Source of the DNA: CAZTCJ01 sp964612085
Lineage (GTDB): Bacteria; Pseudomonadota; Alphaproteobacteria; JAJFIK01
Length of the DNA: 58,396 bases
Assembly (NCBI GenBank): GCA_964612085.1
Contig: CAZTCJ010000016.1
Span: 1-58,396, forward strand
Reading direction: 5' to 3'
Notes under the pieces: generated by a model
The model's database searches: none
What the model was told of the DNA's origin: nothing
What the model saw: the letters and a program-made list of their open reading frames with translations, nothing else
Made by a program: the position numbers and the translations under genes
Part shown: positions 1-7,967 of the stretch, one piece after another
How the letters are laid out: each line of letters starts with the position of its first letter
Numbering within the stretch: position 1 is the first letter of the stretch

Positions 1-71
1 CCACACACACAACACCCACAAGGACACCAATCCCCCATAAACAAAAGAAAAAGACTTAATTCAATGACCAA

Positions 72-100
72 CGGCACCGCTTTAGCGGTGCCGTTTTTTT
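72..100 (+). terminator. Rho-independent terminator of a gene left of the window
   Basis: A perfect 9-bp stem (CGGCACCGC / GCGGTGCCG, loop TTTA) is followed directly by seven T on the plus strand. It would end a plus-strand transcript that enters from outside the window. Bases 1-71 are A/C-rich and show no gene. Confidence 0.85.
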
Positions 101-133
101 GTGTCTCGTTGAGGCGGAGGGCTGTTGACCGTC

Positions 134-1888
134 TTAGCCGAACCGCTCTACCGGTTGCCAGCCCGTCAGAACGAACAAGACGAAAGCCAGGAAGATAAAG
201 AACAGGGCAAACCCTTCGCCTACAGTCAGGCGTTTGCGTGTACTGACGAAAATCATCACCATGATCGACATGAAAATCACCAAGAGCATGGCGATGGAAT
301 AGATGGACGGCTCGATCCCGATCAGGTCGCGCAGCCACCGTTGAATCTCCATATCCCGAGGCGCAGACAGGATCAAACCCTCGACCTCCTGGCGCCGGAA
401 GCCATCGCGCGCGGCTTGTTCCGGCGCCAGGAGCGCGGCGATCGGCAGTATGAAGAGCAGATTGACGACAGCCGAGGACAGCACGGTACTCAACATGACG
501 CTGGGCAATTGGAACGGGATCGATCTGCTGCATTTCAGATAAAGGATGAAAAAGATCTCCGGCAGCAGGCAGCCGAAAGCGATCAGCACAAGCGCCACCT
601 GAGACCAAGCCAAATCGAAAAGCAGTCCGAAAAAGGCCAGAGGCGTCAAAATCGCCGGCGAGACCAGGAAGATCAAAGCCAAGCAGACGATGATCCAGGT
701 CAAGGACCAGGCATGGTTTTGCAGTTTTTTCTTGGAACCGTCGCCGCCTGTTCCGCCTGAAGCGGTGCCGCCCGGCACCGGTAAGGATTTTGGTTTTGTC
801 TTCAGCCAGACGAGTGGCTCCGCTTTGGGGCGGTCCGGCTCCTGAATACTGGCGTGGTGCCAGCCAAAGCGCTCCAGGCACTCGCAGCGCTCCCGCAACT
901 GAACGTCTTCACGCGGATTACAGCCGAAACAGGGCCGGCTCCACTGGCAACAGTCGTGTTTGCCGTCCGGGCTGCTGCAGGTATCGTCGCAAGGCGCTGG
1001 CGGGCAGGGCTCTGGAGGATGGCAGGGGTCATAGGGGCGGCGGTAGCCGGGCCAACAGTCCATTTCCGGACGCGGCATGGGCGCGGGGCCCCCATGGCCC
1101 CAAGGATAGTACGCATGCCGGTGATGCGGCGGATGCGGCAACATCCGGTAATGGGCTTTGGCTTTCGTCTCCTGTTTGGGCCGTTGCGGCAACAGATCCG
1201 CCTGATTGATCAGAAAAAACGGCGGCGCGGGGCACAGCATCTGAAGGGCTTCGGGAGGCGGAGCGGTGCCGCCGCCCGGTCCTGGCTCGCCGTCTGTCTC
1301 TTCGCCCGCGCCTTTCTCCATGGCTTTGATGCGCCATCCGATAATGGCCATGGAAACGACGAAAAGGAGGAACAGGGCCAAGCTCAGCCAGGCCAGGGTT
1401 CTGCTGTACAAAGAAAACGGTTCGCCAATGGCGATGATGACAATAATCGCGCCAATCGCGAGAAAGATCAGGGGAGTGAAGATAAAGAGCAGCCCCCTGA
1501 GGGTCAGGGTAATCGCCTTGGGCCAGATCCAGGCCACAATGGCGGTTGCCAGGCCCAGAACCGCGATCGCCTGTCCGATCAGGGTACCGAGGAGCAGTTC
1601 CGTATCGAAGAAAGGGGCAAGAGGCTGGCCGGATCTAAGTGGCGCGTCGAGAAACGTTCCTGCCGGATAATAGCTTTCGAAAACCACATAGAGCGCAACG
1701 GACAGTTCCGGAATAATGACGGCAAGGGCGGTGCTGGCCAGAACGGCCGCAATGAAGCGCATATGCGTGTCCGGACGTTCGGGCACGGTCGCATTCGTCA
1801 GCACCCGCATGCCTAAGAACAGCGCAAACACACCAGTGATCACGAAAAAAAGCGCGATCCACACATCTAATGCTTCGGCAGTCTCCAT
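134..1888 (-). CDS. Divergent cation/Ca exchanger-like membrane protein with Cys/His/Pro-rich central loop
   Basis: A 584-residue membrane protein with about five hydrophobic segments in residues 8-185 and four to five in 395-575, separated by a soluble loop of about 200 residues. Each half carries a segment resembling the alpha-repeat of the CaCA exchanger superfamily. The first has PEL at 60-62 and GTLIG at 101-105. The second has LPEI at 442-445 and a small-residue stretch near 467-485. The C-terminus (T-R-K-R-L-T..EG at 550-559) resembles that of the unambiguous CaCA antiporter at 17381-18364. The loop (about 215-340) is rich in Pro and His and has 12 Cys, several paired. Topology with a long middle loop recalls NCX-type exchangers. 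The CaCA assignment is inference from faint similarity; transport activity and the loop's role are unknown. Confidence 0.75.
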   Translation of the reverse strand: METAEALDVWIALFFVITGVFALFLGMRVLTNATVPERPDTHMRFIAAVLASTALAVIIPELSVALYVVFESYYPAGTFLDAPLRSGQPLAPFFDTELLLGTLIGQAIAVLGLATAIVAWIWPKAITLTLRGLLFIFTPLIFLAIGAIIVIIAIGEPFSLYSRTLAWLSLALFLLFVVSMAIIGWRIKAMEKGAGEETDGEPGPGGGTAPPPEALQMLCPAPPFFLINQADLLPQRPKQETKAKAHYRMLPHPPHHRHAYYPWGHGGPAPMPRPEMDCWPGYRRPYDPCHPPEPCPPAPCDDTCSSPDGKHDCCQWSRPCFGCNPREDVQLRERCECLERFGWHHASIQEPDRPKAEPLVWLKTKPKSLPVPGGTASGGTGGDGSKKKLQNHAWSLTWIIVCLALIFLVSPAILTPLAFFGLLFDLAWSQVALVLIAFGCLLPEIFFILYLKCSRSIPFQLPSVMLSTVLSSAVVNLLFILPIAALLAPEQAARDGFRRQEVEGLILSAPRDMEIQRWLRDLIGIEPSIYSIAMLLVIFMSIMVMIFVSTRKRLTVGEGFALFFIFLAFVLFVLTGWQPVERFG

Positions 1889-2021
1889 TGCCTATGTCCA
1901 ATGTTGACAGTTCAGTGCCGTCATGCGCGACAGATTAACCCGTTTGCCACTTTGCCTTCTTTTGGCTTTTACATAAAATTGACTTGAGAAGAAACAGCGC
2001 GTTGGTGGCATTCACCATATT

Positions 2022-2037
2022 TGGCAACGGTTTTGCA
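2022..2037 (+). promoter_or_regulatory. Candidate sigma-54 (-24/-12) promoter
   Basis: TGGCAACGGTTTTGCA has GG and GC separated by exactly 10 bases and fits the TGGCAC-N5-TTGC pattern well. Transcription would start near 2048, ahead of the gene at 2129. Unlike the three other sigma-54 sites in this window, I see no good GTCCG/CGGAC palindromes upstream, only a looser TGTC-N7-GACA. Confidence 0.4.
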
Positions 2038-2128
2038 CGGTCCTCTTTCGAGTAACAGGCCCGCTCACGCGCTGTTCCGGCGTATAGGGAGTATTCCGGC
2101 GGGGCAAGAAACCGGGTGACGGACGGCA

Positions 2129-3580
2129 ATGGCGGGGTTTTGGCCTTTCACAACACAGTCAGCACGGCCTGTATGCGGGCAGGGTGGCTCTCTGGTCTTC
2201 CGGAGCGCGGTCCGTCTTTGCGGCATCCGTGACCGGTCCGTGTGCCGATTTGGCACGGGACTATTCCCGGCTCTGATGATGATGATGGCTTGCCTGTTGG
2301 GAGCGGATTGGGCAAGGGCAGTCGATTATACCGATGCTGTCGGTGCCGAAACCCAAACGCGCCAAGTTCAATTGTTGCGCAGGGCAGCTTGGAGAAACAA
2401 TGACTATCTAGCCCAGTTCGCTCTTGGTGAAACTTACGCCAATCAGTCAGCGAGTGAGTACGATCCCGTCGAGGCCTATGTCTGGTATTTCCTGGCGTCC
2501 ACCAATCTGGCGATCCAAGGGACGTCCAACCCTGCAGCATTCCGATATGACGATACACTTGACGACGCTGCGAATGGGCGCCGGAGTATGTTCAGTCGTC
2601 TGAGTGCGGTCGAGAGGGCGGAGGGGGCCAACCGTATTACCTATATTTTGGCTTGTCGCGGAGCCGTCGGCTTGATGCGGCTGGGCGAGTTTTACGATCC
2701 TGAAGTCGGTGAGTTCGGAAGAGGCGCGCGCAGCGGCAACGGCAATAGCCGGTTTGACCGGTATATCGGGTTGCGACAGGAGCGAGGCCGGGGACAGGCT
2801 GATAGGGGGGCTTTGCCTTCGAATGCCACTGAGGCCTTGTTATTTTACAGTCTCGCGGAAGACATGGGCCATCCTTATGCTCAGACCGCAAAGGCCAATT
2901 TGAATGACTACCTCAACGATATTTCACCGTCCACCGCTGCGGATATCCTGGCCCGCGCGGAAGAAAACGCGACATCCTGGCTGCCCCCTTTCGAAATCTA
3001 CGCAAACGGAAAATATTCCGATGAATGTCCTGAGAGCAATCATCGGGAACATGCGCTGCGCCGTGTCTATCATCTGCGGCCCAAGGATATTCAGCATGCG
3101 CTGAAGTCACTCGGTTATTATCACGGGCACGTGGATAATGAATTCGGCAGCGAGACCCGCCATGCGATCGAAGCGTTCCAGCGGCATTATTTCGGATTTC
3201 CCACCGGCCATCTGCTGCCTCGTGAACTGGCTGCGCTGATCCGTCTGTGTGCGGCGTCGGGCGATTCCCATTGCCTGACCACGCTCGGCTATATGTATGC
3301 CTGCGGCATCGGCGTCGTGGGCGATGAATACGAAGCGCTGCGCCAGTACAAGCTCGCCTATCGTCAGCGTAACCCCTTGGCCGCCTACAATATCAGCCTG
3401 ATCAAGCGCAAAGAGGATACCACCCACAAATGCGCGCCCAAAAAGCACAAGATCCGCAAGGCGCCGGACGACGATCACGAGGCGGCGCGGTATCTCCGGG
3501 ATGCCAAGCATTGGGGCTTCGATCACGCAAAGCATCATGAGGCCAAGCGTCTCGACCGGCCGTCAAAGCCATGGCATTGA
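2129..3580 (+). CDS. Exported peptidoglycan-binding / Sel1-like repeat protein
   Basis: A 483-residue protein. A hydrophobic signal-like stretch starts at four consecutive Met (residues 50-53) and ends in ..WARA near 64, so the true start may be internal, for example the ATG at 2276; the chosen ATG is the longest form. Residues 70-290 look like loose Sel1/TPR helices with ALGE..AN and AL.FYSLAEDMGHPYAQ patterns. Residues about 313-375 form a PG_binding_1-type domain (DIQHALKSLGYYHG...FGSETRHAIEAFQ). A further Sel1-like unit follows (CLTTLGYMYACGIGV). The last 50 residues are rich in His, Lys and Asp. It sits 22 bases before the His/Lys-rich beta-helix gene and probably shares its transcript. 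I infer a periplasmic or envelope-associated role; exact function unknown. Confidence 0.8.
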   Translation: MAGFWPFTTQSARPVCGQGGSLVFRSAVRLCGIRDRSVCRFGTGLFPALMMMMACLLGADWARAVDYTDAVGAETQTRQVQLLRRAAWRNNDYLAQFALGETYANQSASEYDPVEAYVWYFLASTNLAIQGTSNPAAFRYDDTLDDAANGRRSMFSRLSAVERAEGANRITYILACRGAVGLMRLGEFYDPEVGEFGRGARSGNGNSRFDRYIGLRQERGRGQADRGALPSNATEALLFYSLAEDMGHPYAQTAKANLNDYLNDISPSTAADILARAEENATSWLPPFEIYANGKYSDECPESNHREHALRRVYHLRPKDIQHALKSLGYYHGHVDNEFGSETRHAIEAFQRHYFGFPTGHLLPRELAALIRLCAASGDSHCLTTLGYMYACGIGVVGDEYEALRQYKLAYRQRNPLAAYNISLIKRKEDTTHKCAPKKHKIRKAPDDDHEAARYLRDAKHWGFDHAKHHEAKRLDRPSKPWH

Positions 3581-3602
3581 CACAGTGTGACAGGAGAGTC
3601 AT

Positions 3603-4880
3603 ATGATCTGTCTACTGAAAGAAAAACAAATCCTGGTGCGCTGGGTGACCTTCAGCGCGCTTCTTGCCGCCTGTCTGCTGGCGGGGCCGGTGTCTGCCTA
3701 TGCGGATGAGTACAAGCACCGCACCCATCCCCATCACCCCAAGCACAAGACCCATAAGCCGCATCTGCTGCTTGATGCGTATCCTTACCATCACCCCTAT
3801 CATAAAAAGAAAAAGAAGAAGGACGACGAGCCGCCGCGCAGCGTGACCGTCGATGGCAAGGGCGAGAAGAAGAACCATTTCAAAACTTTCGCCGGAGCTC
3901 TGAAAGCGGTGAAGGCCGGGGGCACGGTGATCGTGGCGCCCTTGCGTCCGGGCAGCGGCGGGGTCAAGGGCTATGGCGCGTATCGGGAAAGCCTCAAGAT
4001 CGGCAAGCCGGTCAGCATCATCGCCCGGCTCGGCACGGTGCGCAATCATACGGCCCGAGTGATCATCGAGCCGCCGGCCGGAACGCCGTGTGCGGACATC
4101 AATATGGGCGGGACCGTGATGATCCGCGGCATTGACTGGGTGCCGGCCCGCGGCGGCAACGCCGATTGCATCGTCGCCCATACGGGCCGGGTGGTGATCG
4201 AGGACAATTATTTTTCCGGCTCCGGCGCTGGCGCGGCGATCCGCATCAAGTCCCATGAAGCTGTCCTGACGGAAAACGAGATCGCCCATGCGGGCATTGG
4301 CATCGCGATCGAGACCGATCCGGTGGCAGGGCACAGGCGTGCCCAGGTCAAGCGCCACTACACGCTCCACAAGAACCATATCTATAAATGCGGAGACGGC
4401 ATCCGGATCTCGGGCTCTGAGTTGACCGACTACGATCTTGCCCAGCCGGATCTGCGCCTGGCCCATAACGAGATCACGGAATGTTCCGGCACCGGCATAT
4501 CGATCGAAGGCTTCGGTCAGATCAGCATGGAAGGTAACGAGATCAGCGAACAGGGGCAGGACGGCCTGGTGCTGATCAATGCGGGCGGCGCTATTCGTGA
4601 CAATGCGGTCTTCCTGAACGGCCGCCACGGGCTGGTGCTGGGCCGGACCGAATTCCGTCTTGAGCTTGTGAACAACAAGATCAGCGATAACGGGCATTAC
4701 GGTCTCTTTTTGCAGGACGGCATCCGCGACGGCCGGCGCGCCCGGTTCCTGCGGAACTTCATTTTCGGCAATTACCGCTGTTCCGGACCGCGGTACAACA
4801 AGCGGGGCATCAAGATCGACTGGCGCTCCTGCTTCAAGAACGGCCGCCGCCATCAGCGCCGCCGGCCCTATCCCGATTGA
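3603..4880 (+). CDS. Secreted right-handed beta-helix (NosD/pectate-lyase-like fold) protein
   Basis: The 425-residue protein begins with a signal peptide (about residues 1-34, ending near SAYADE). The start has a good AGGAG ribosome site. A low-complexity His/Lys/Pro stretch follows (about 37-76), with six consecutive Lys. From about 85 onward the sequence shows parallel beta-helix features: a TVDGKGEKKNHFKTFAGALKAVKAGGTVIV entry motif typical of right-handed helices, written here only as its hallmark residues F-KT..AL.AVKAG, then repeated N-x-I and G-I-x-I rungs such as ENEIAHAGIGIAI and NEISEQGQDGLVLINAGG. No catalytic residues of polysaccharide lyases can be assigned. It is likely cotranscribed with the PG-binding protein upstream. 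The poly-His/Lys linker could bind metal or anionic polymer; that is speculation. Confidence 0.85.
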   Translation: MICLLKEKQILVRWVTFSALLAACLLAGPVSAYADEYKHRTHPHHPKHKTHKPHLLLDAYPYHHPYHKKKKKKDDEPPRSVTVDGKGEKKNHFKTFAGALKAVKAGGTVIVAPLRPGSGGVKGYGAYRESLKIGKPVSIIARLGTVRNHTARVIIEPPAGTPCADINMGGTVMIRGIDWVPARGGNADCIVAHTGRVVIEDNYFSGSGAGAAIRIKSHEAVLTENEIAHAGIGIAIETDPVAGHRRAQVKRHYTLHKNHIYKCGDGIRISGSELTDYDLAQPDLRLAHNEITECSGTGISIEGFGQISMEGNEISEQGQDGLVLINAGGAIRDNAVFLNGRHGLVLGRTEFRLELVNNKISDNGHYGLFLQDGIRDGRRARFLRNFIFGNYRCSGPRYNKRGIKIDWRSCFKNGRRHQRRRPYPD

Positions 4881-4970
4881 GAAAAACGCCGCGCCTATCG
4901 GCGGTCTTGTGTTTCGGGGCTGAATGCTCTTGTCTATCGGCCTGAGCGTGGCTGAAAAGCAGGGGCGGAC

Positions 4971-5819
4971 ATGGATTGGCTTTTTCTCCTTTTTCTCGTG
5001 ATCTTCGTGGTCCTCGCGGTCCAGCCGACCCTGGCCATGCGCCGGTTGCGGGAAGCGCGGACCCGCATGATCCGCCGTCTGGAACGCCGCCTCGGGGCGC
5101 GCGTCATCACCCTGATCCACCGCCAGGAACGCGCCAATATCTTCGGCATGATCTCCTCGCGCCATATCGATATGGACGATGCCCAGGCGGTGATGCACGC
5201 CATCCGCACCACGCCGCCCGACAGACCCATCGCCATGATCCTGCACACGCCGGGCGGGCTGGTGCTCGCGGCCACGCAGATCGCGCGCGCGTTGAAAGCC
5301 CATCCTGGGCCCGTCACCGTTTACGTGCCGGTGTTCGCCATGTCCGGCGGCACCTTCCTCGCGCTGGCCGCCGACAAGATCGTCATGGGGCCGTTTTCCG
5401 CTTTGGGTCCGACGGATCCGCAGGTCTATGGCTTTCCCGGCGCATCCATCGCCAATGTGAAAACGCAGAAACCCGCGTCTCACATCCATGACCTGACCAT
5501 GGTCCTGGCGGATGTGAGCGAAAAGGCCATCGCGGAACTGCGCGAAGAAGCGGCCGAACTGATGCGGGACCGCATGGGCGAGGCCAAGGCCCTGGAGATT
5601 GCCGATACCTTGACGCGCGGCACATGGACTCATGCCTATCCCATCAGCGCCCGCGAGGCCATCGATCTGGGCCTCACTGTTTCGACCGATCTGCCTAACG
5701 AAGTGCTGGAGCTGATGACGCTCTATCCCCAGCCCGTGCGTCAGGTGCCGTCGGTCGAGACCTCGCCCGCGCCGGGCGATGACGGCCAGCGGGTCAAAAT
5801 CGGCCCTTGGTCCTTTTGA
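4971..5819 (+). CDS. Membrane-anchored SDH-family (ClpP/SppA-like) serine protease
   Basis: A 282-residue protein with one N-terminal membrane segment (residues 3-22) followed by a basic stretch. The remainder has the ClpP/crotonase-like fold of the serine dehydrogenase proteinase family. The likely catalytic Ser125 lies in AMSGGTF after a hydrophobic strand, and LHTPGG (91-96) forms the oxyanion region, as in SppA and SDH proteases. The length matches bacterial SDH-family members (about 280). Such proteins are thought to act in membrane protein quality control. The start has an AGGGGCGG ribosome site. It is followed by a cluster of palindromes and a sigma-54 promoter that belong to the next small gene. 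Confidence 0.9.
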   Translation: MDWLFLLFLVIFVVLAVQPTLAMRRLREARTRMIRRLERRLGARVITLIHRQERANIFGMISSRHIDMDDAQAVMHAIRTTPPDRPIAMILHTPGGLVLAATQIARALKAHPGPVTVYVPVFAMSGGTFLALAADKIVMGPFSALGPTDPQVYGFPGASIANVKTQKPASHIHDLTMVLADVSEKAIAELREEAAELMRDRMGEAKALEIADTLTRGTWTHAYPISAREAIDLGLTVSTDLPNEVLELMTLYPQPVRQVPSVETSPAPGDDGQRVKIGPWSF

Positions 5820-5844
5820 TCAAAAAACCTGACGCCCTCAGGCT

Positions 5845-5879
5845 GTCCGCTGGCGGACGAAGTCCGTCCGGATGCGGCC
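5845..5879 (+). promoter_or_regulatory. Paired palindromic upstream activator sites for the 5997 gene
   Basis: Site A is GTCCGCTGGCGGAC (5845-5858, perfect GTCCGC/GCGGAC arms). Site B is GTCCGGATGCGGCC (5866-5879, one arm mismatch). Centres are 21 bases apart and lie about 82 and 61 bases before the -24 element at 5934. The same palindrome occurs before the two other sigma-54 promoters at 8930 and 9719, there about 10-11 bases (one helical turn) farther upstream. The likely ligand is a bacterial enhancer-binding protein, which I infer from position; no such gene is in the window. Confidence 0.65.
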
Positions 5880-5933
5880 AATCCGGTTTGCGCTCTATTC
5901 CCTAACACTTTGAATCAAAAGCCTTTCCGGTCC

Positions 5934-5949
5934 TGGCATAAGTGTTGCC
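5934..5949 (+). promoter_or_regulatory. Sigma-54 (-24/-12) promoter
   Basis: TGGCATAAGTGTTGCC matches the TGGCAC-N5-TTGC consensus with GG-N10-GC spacing. The start point would be near 5960, giving a leader of about 37 bases to the ATG at 5997. Palindromic activator sites lie at 5845-5879. Confidence 0.7.
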
Positions 5950-5996
5950 CTGTGAAAGGAAGCCGGTTGGGCGGACTTTTAAGTCAGGGGAGAGCC

Positions 5997-6173
5997 ATGC
6001 GGGCATATGCTGCAGCGCTTATGATCGTCGCCGTTATTGTGGTCGTGACCGTGATCGGCGCCTTCATCTGTTTCGGCGATCCGCGCCTGGGCTTGGCGCA
6101 AGCCCCCTTCTGTCCGTCTCCCGCCGTGCTCAGGCCGGTCACTTCCTCGCCGCTGTTGCCCTTGGGCGGATAA
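5997..6173 (+). CDS. 58-residue single-pass membrane or exported small protein
   Basis: A small ORF chosen from an ATG with a strong AGGGGAG ribosome site 5 bases upstream; a longer in-frame start at 5910 lies before the sigma-54 promoter and is unlikely. Residues 5-26 are a strongly hydrophobic segment, followed by a Pro-rich tail of about 30 residues (..CFGDPRLGLAQAPFCPSP..) with two Cys. It could be a membrane-anchored peptide or a poorly cleaved signal sequence. I recognise no family. The reason to believe it is real is the combination of ribosome site, correctly placed sigma-54 promoter and activator palindromes shared with the secreted genes at 9027 and 9787. Confidence 0.6.
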   Translation: MRAYAAALMIVAVIVVVTVIGAFICFGDPRLGLAQAPFCPSPAVLRPVTSSPLLPLGG

Positions 6174-6258
6174 GACGCTCAAGTCATGCTGGCGCCGTCT
6201 TTCCGAGTCATCCATTGTGCTTGTCTGCAATAAGCCTATGGACAAAGCGAGGGCATAA

Positions 6259-6972
6259 ATGGCGGCGCGTGCTTCGGACTATGCGGCGATACACAAGGAC
6301 TTCACCGCTCCGATCTCGACCCGGATCGATTGCGGGCGCAAATGCGCGCCCTTGAACGGCGGCATGCCCGTATGCTGCTCGACGGAGCATGCGATCCCGA
6401 CCATCGCGCGGACCGAAGCCCAGCATCTGAAAGCCTTCAAACATGTCTGGCAGCCCTTCAAGCCGTTCGATGCCACGTCCCGTCAGATCGTCGAGGAGCT
6501 GCACGACAGTTGCGTGGCGCTTGAGTGCAAGATCGCGCCTTATTGCCAGCGGGACGCGCGCACCCTGGCGTGCCGGTCCTTTCCGTTCTTTCCCTATTTC
6601 ACCAAGGACGAAACTCTGGCCGGCATTGCTTATTACTGGACTTTCGAAGACCGCTGCTGGGTTTTGTCCAACCTGTGGTGCGTCGAGGCGACGTTCATTC
6701 GCGAGCTGATCGACGCTTATGAGTTTCTCTTTTCGCGCGACGACGACGAACGCCAGGCGTTCATCGATCAATCGGCGAGCGCGCGGCGGGTCTTTTCCCG
6801 CTGGAACCGGCCGCTGCCCGTATTGGGGCGCGACGGCGCGGTCCTGAAAGTGCTGCCCAAGGCCAATGGGCGGATCGTTCCGGCGAAGATCGAGGATTTT
6901 CCCGCCCATGGGCCTTATGCGTCCGACGCGGCTTATGCCGAGGCGGTAGAAGAGGCCGGCGGGCAGCTTTAA
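6259..6972 (+). CDS. YkgJ-like cysteine-cluster protein
   Basis: A 237-residue soluble protein with eight conserved-looking Cys: C25, C29, C39-C40, then C85, C90, C96 and C105. The last lies in TLACRSFPFFPYF, which resembles the RPxxCRxYPF signature of the YkgJ / zinc- or iron-chelating family (CxxxCC cluster). The family is assumed to bind Zn or Fe-S but has no firm biochemical role. The C-terminal half is acidic/aromatic without a recognised domain. It ends four bases inside the convergent CPBP gene. The ATG at 6259 is preceded by GCGAGGG. Confidence 0.75.
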   Translation: MAARASDYAAIHKDFTAPISTRIDCGRKCAPLNGGMPVCCSTEHAIPTIARTEAQHLKAFKHVWQPFKPFDATSRQIVEELHDSCVALECKIAPYCQRDARTLACRSFPFFPYFTKDETLAGIAYYWTFEDRCWVLSNLWCVEATFIRELIDAYEFLFSRDDDERQAFIDQSASARRVFSRWNRPLPVLGRDGAVLKVLPKANGRIVPAKIEDFPAHGPYASDAAYAEAVEEAGGQL

Positions 6973-7967
6973 TGCCCATGAATGGGGCCTTTGGACTCAT
7001 CCCGGTCCGGATCTGCCGAGAAACGCCGCCAGCCATAACGCCCGACGATTGCGATCGCCGAAAGCCATATAAATAAGATCACGCCATAGATGAACGGCTT
7101 GCCGGGATAAAGCACGGCAAGGCCCGCGACACTGATGTTATAGACCGCATGGGCGATGAAACAGATCAGCAATGATCCGCGCGAGGCTTCATAAAGCCAC
7201 GAAAACACGATCGCCAGCGGCATCACGACGATGAAATAGGCGAGGGCGTAGCCGGGCAGGAACGCGGCGAAGGCATCTGGTCCGTCTGCGAACAGAACGC
7301 GCCACTGGAGCGGACCCATGTGCCACAGCGCCCACACGAAACCCACGACCAGGGCGCTGGGCAGAGCGCCGTAGCGGTTTTGAAGGATCGGGTAGGCGTA
7401 GCCGCGCCATCCCGGCTCCTCGCTGATGCCGCCGTCGATAAGCGCCAGGGCCAAGAAACCTGCGATGAAGATGGGCGCCGAGTCCGTCATCGATTGGAAC
7501 AGATAATCGAAGGGGCCGATCGATTCATAGGTCAAGGGCGCGTATTTGATGGACATCAGCGTGACGCGCGCTTCGCCGGAGACCAGACGCTGCACCCCTT
7601 CGCTCAAAAGCGCCGGGCCTTCGATCATGGCAAAGATCGTCACGGTCAGGAGCGCCGCAGCCGGGATCGCCAGGAGCGCATAGGCCCAATAGACGGCCGG
7701 AAAGCGCCATTGGACGAAGCGGCCCAGATACGAGGCGAGGGCGGCGCGGCCGCCGGCGCGCATTGTGAAATAGAGCCCGAAGATCAGTGGTGAGAAGACC
7801 CCGAGCCAGGCCAGCTCGAAGGGCCAGGGAAACGGCAGGACGCCCGCCGCCCGCGCGCCCGCTGGGATCCACAAGAGCCAGGAGACGAAGATCGCCAGGA
7901 AAAAGGGCAGGACCGGATGCGTCCTGCCGGGACCGATTCCGGTCCACCCGTCTTGCTTCAAAGTCAT
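6969..7967 (-). CDS. CPBP-family intramembrane metalloprotease
   Basis: A 332-residue polytopic membrane protein with about eight hydrophobic segments. It carries the CPBP (CAAX protease / bacteriocin-processing) motifs in order: EEPGWR with E183, E184 and R188; VWALWH ending at H216; and HAVYN with H273 and N277. These are the metal and general-base residues of the Rce1-like family. The start ATG at 7967 overlaps the tetR stop by four bases (ATGA) and has an AGGAG site inside the tetR end, so the two are translationally coupled. The reading frame stays open upstream, but that part is the shadow of tetR. Substrate unknown; the linked TetR suggests induction by a small molecule or stress. Confidence 0.92.
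   Translation of the reverse strand: MTLKQDGWTGIGPGRTHPVLPFFLAIFVSWLLWIPAGARAAGVLPFPWPFELAWLGVFSPLIFGLYFTMRAGGRAALASYLGRFVQWRFPAVYWAYALLAIPAAALLTVTIFAMIEGPALLSEGVQRLVSGEARVTLMSIKYAPLTYESIGPFDYLFQSMTDSAPIFIAGFLALALIDGGISEEPGWRGYAYPILQNRYGALPSALVVGFVWALWHMGPLQWRVLFADGPDAFAAFLPGYALAYFIVVMPLAIVFSWLYEASRGSLLICFIAHAVYNISVAGLAVLYPGKPFIYGVILFIWLSAIAIVGRYGWRRFSADPDRDESKGPIHGH

Noticed and set aside
4887..4903. Short hairpin after the beta-helix gene
   Set aside because: Only a 5-bp stem and no T run.
3612..5633. 673-residue minus-strand ORF
   Set aside because: Shadow of the beta-helix and SDH genes in GC-rich DNA; low-complexity, no motifs.
5821..5842. Minus-strand terminator-like hairpin CCTGA-GGGCG-TCAGG plus six T
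   Set aside because: No minus-strand gene ends here, so a terminator role cannot be supported; it may be incidental.
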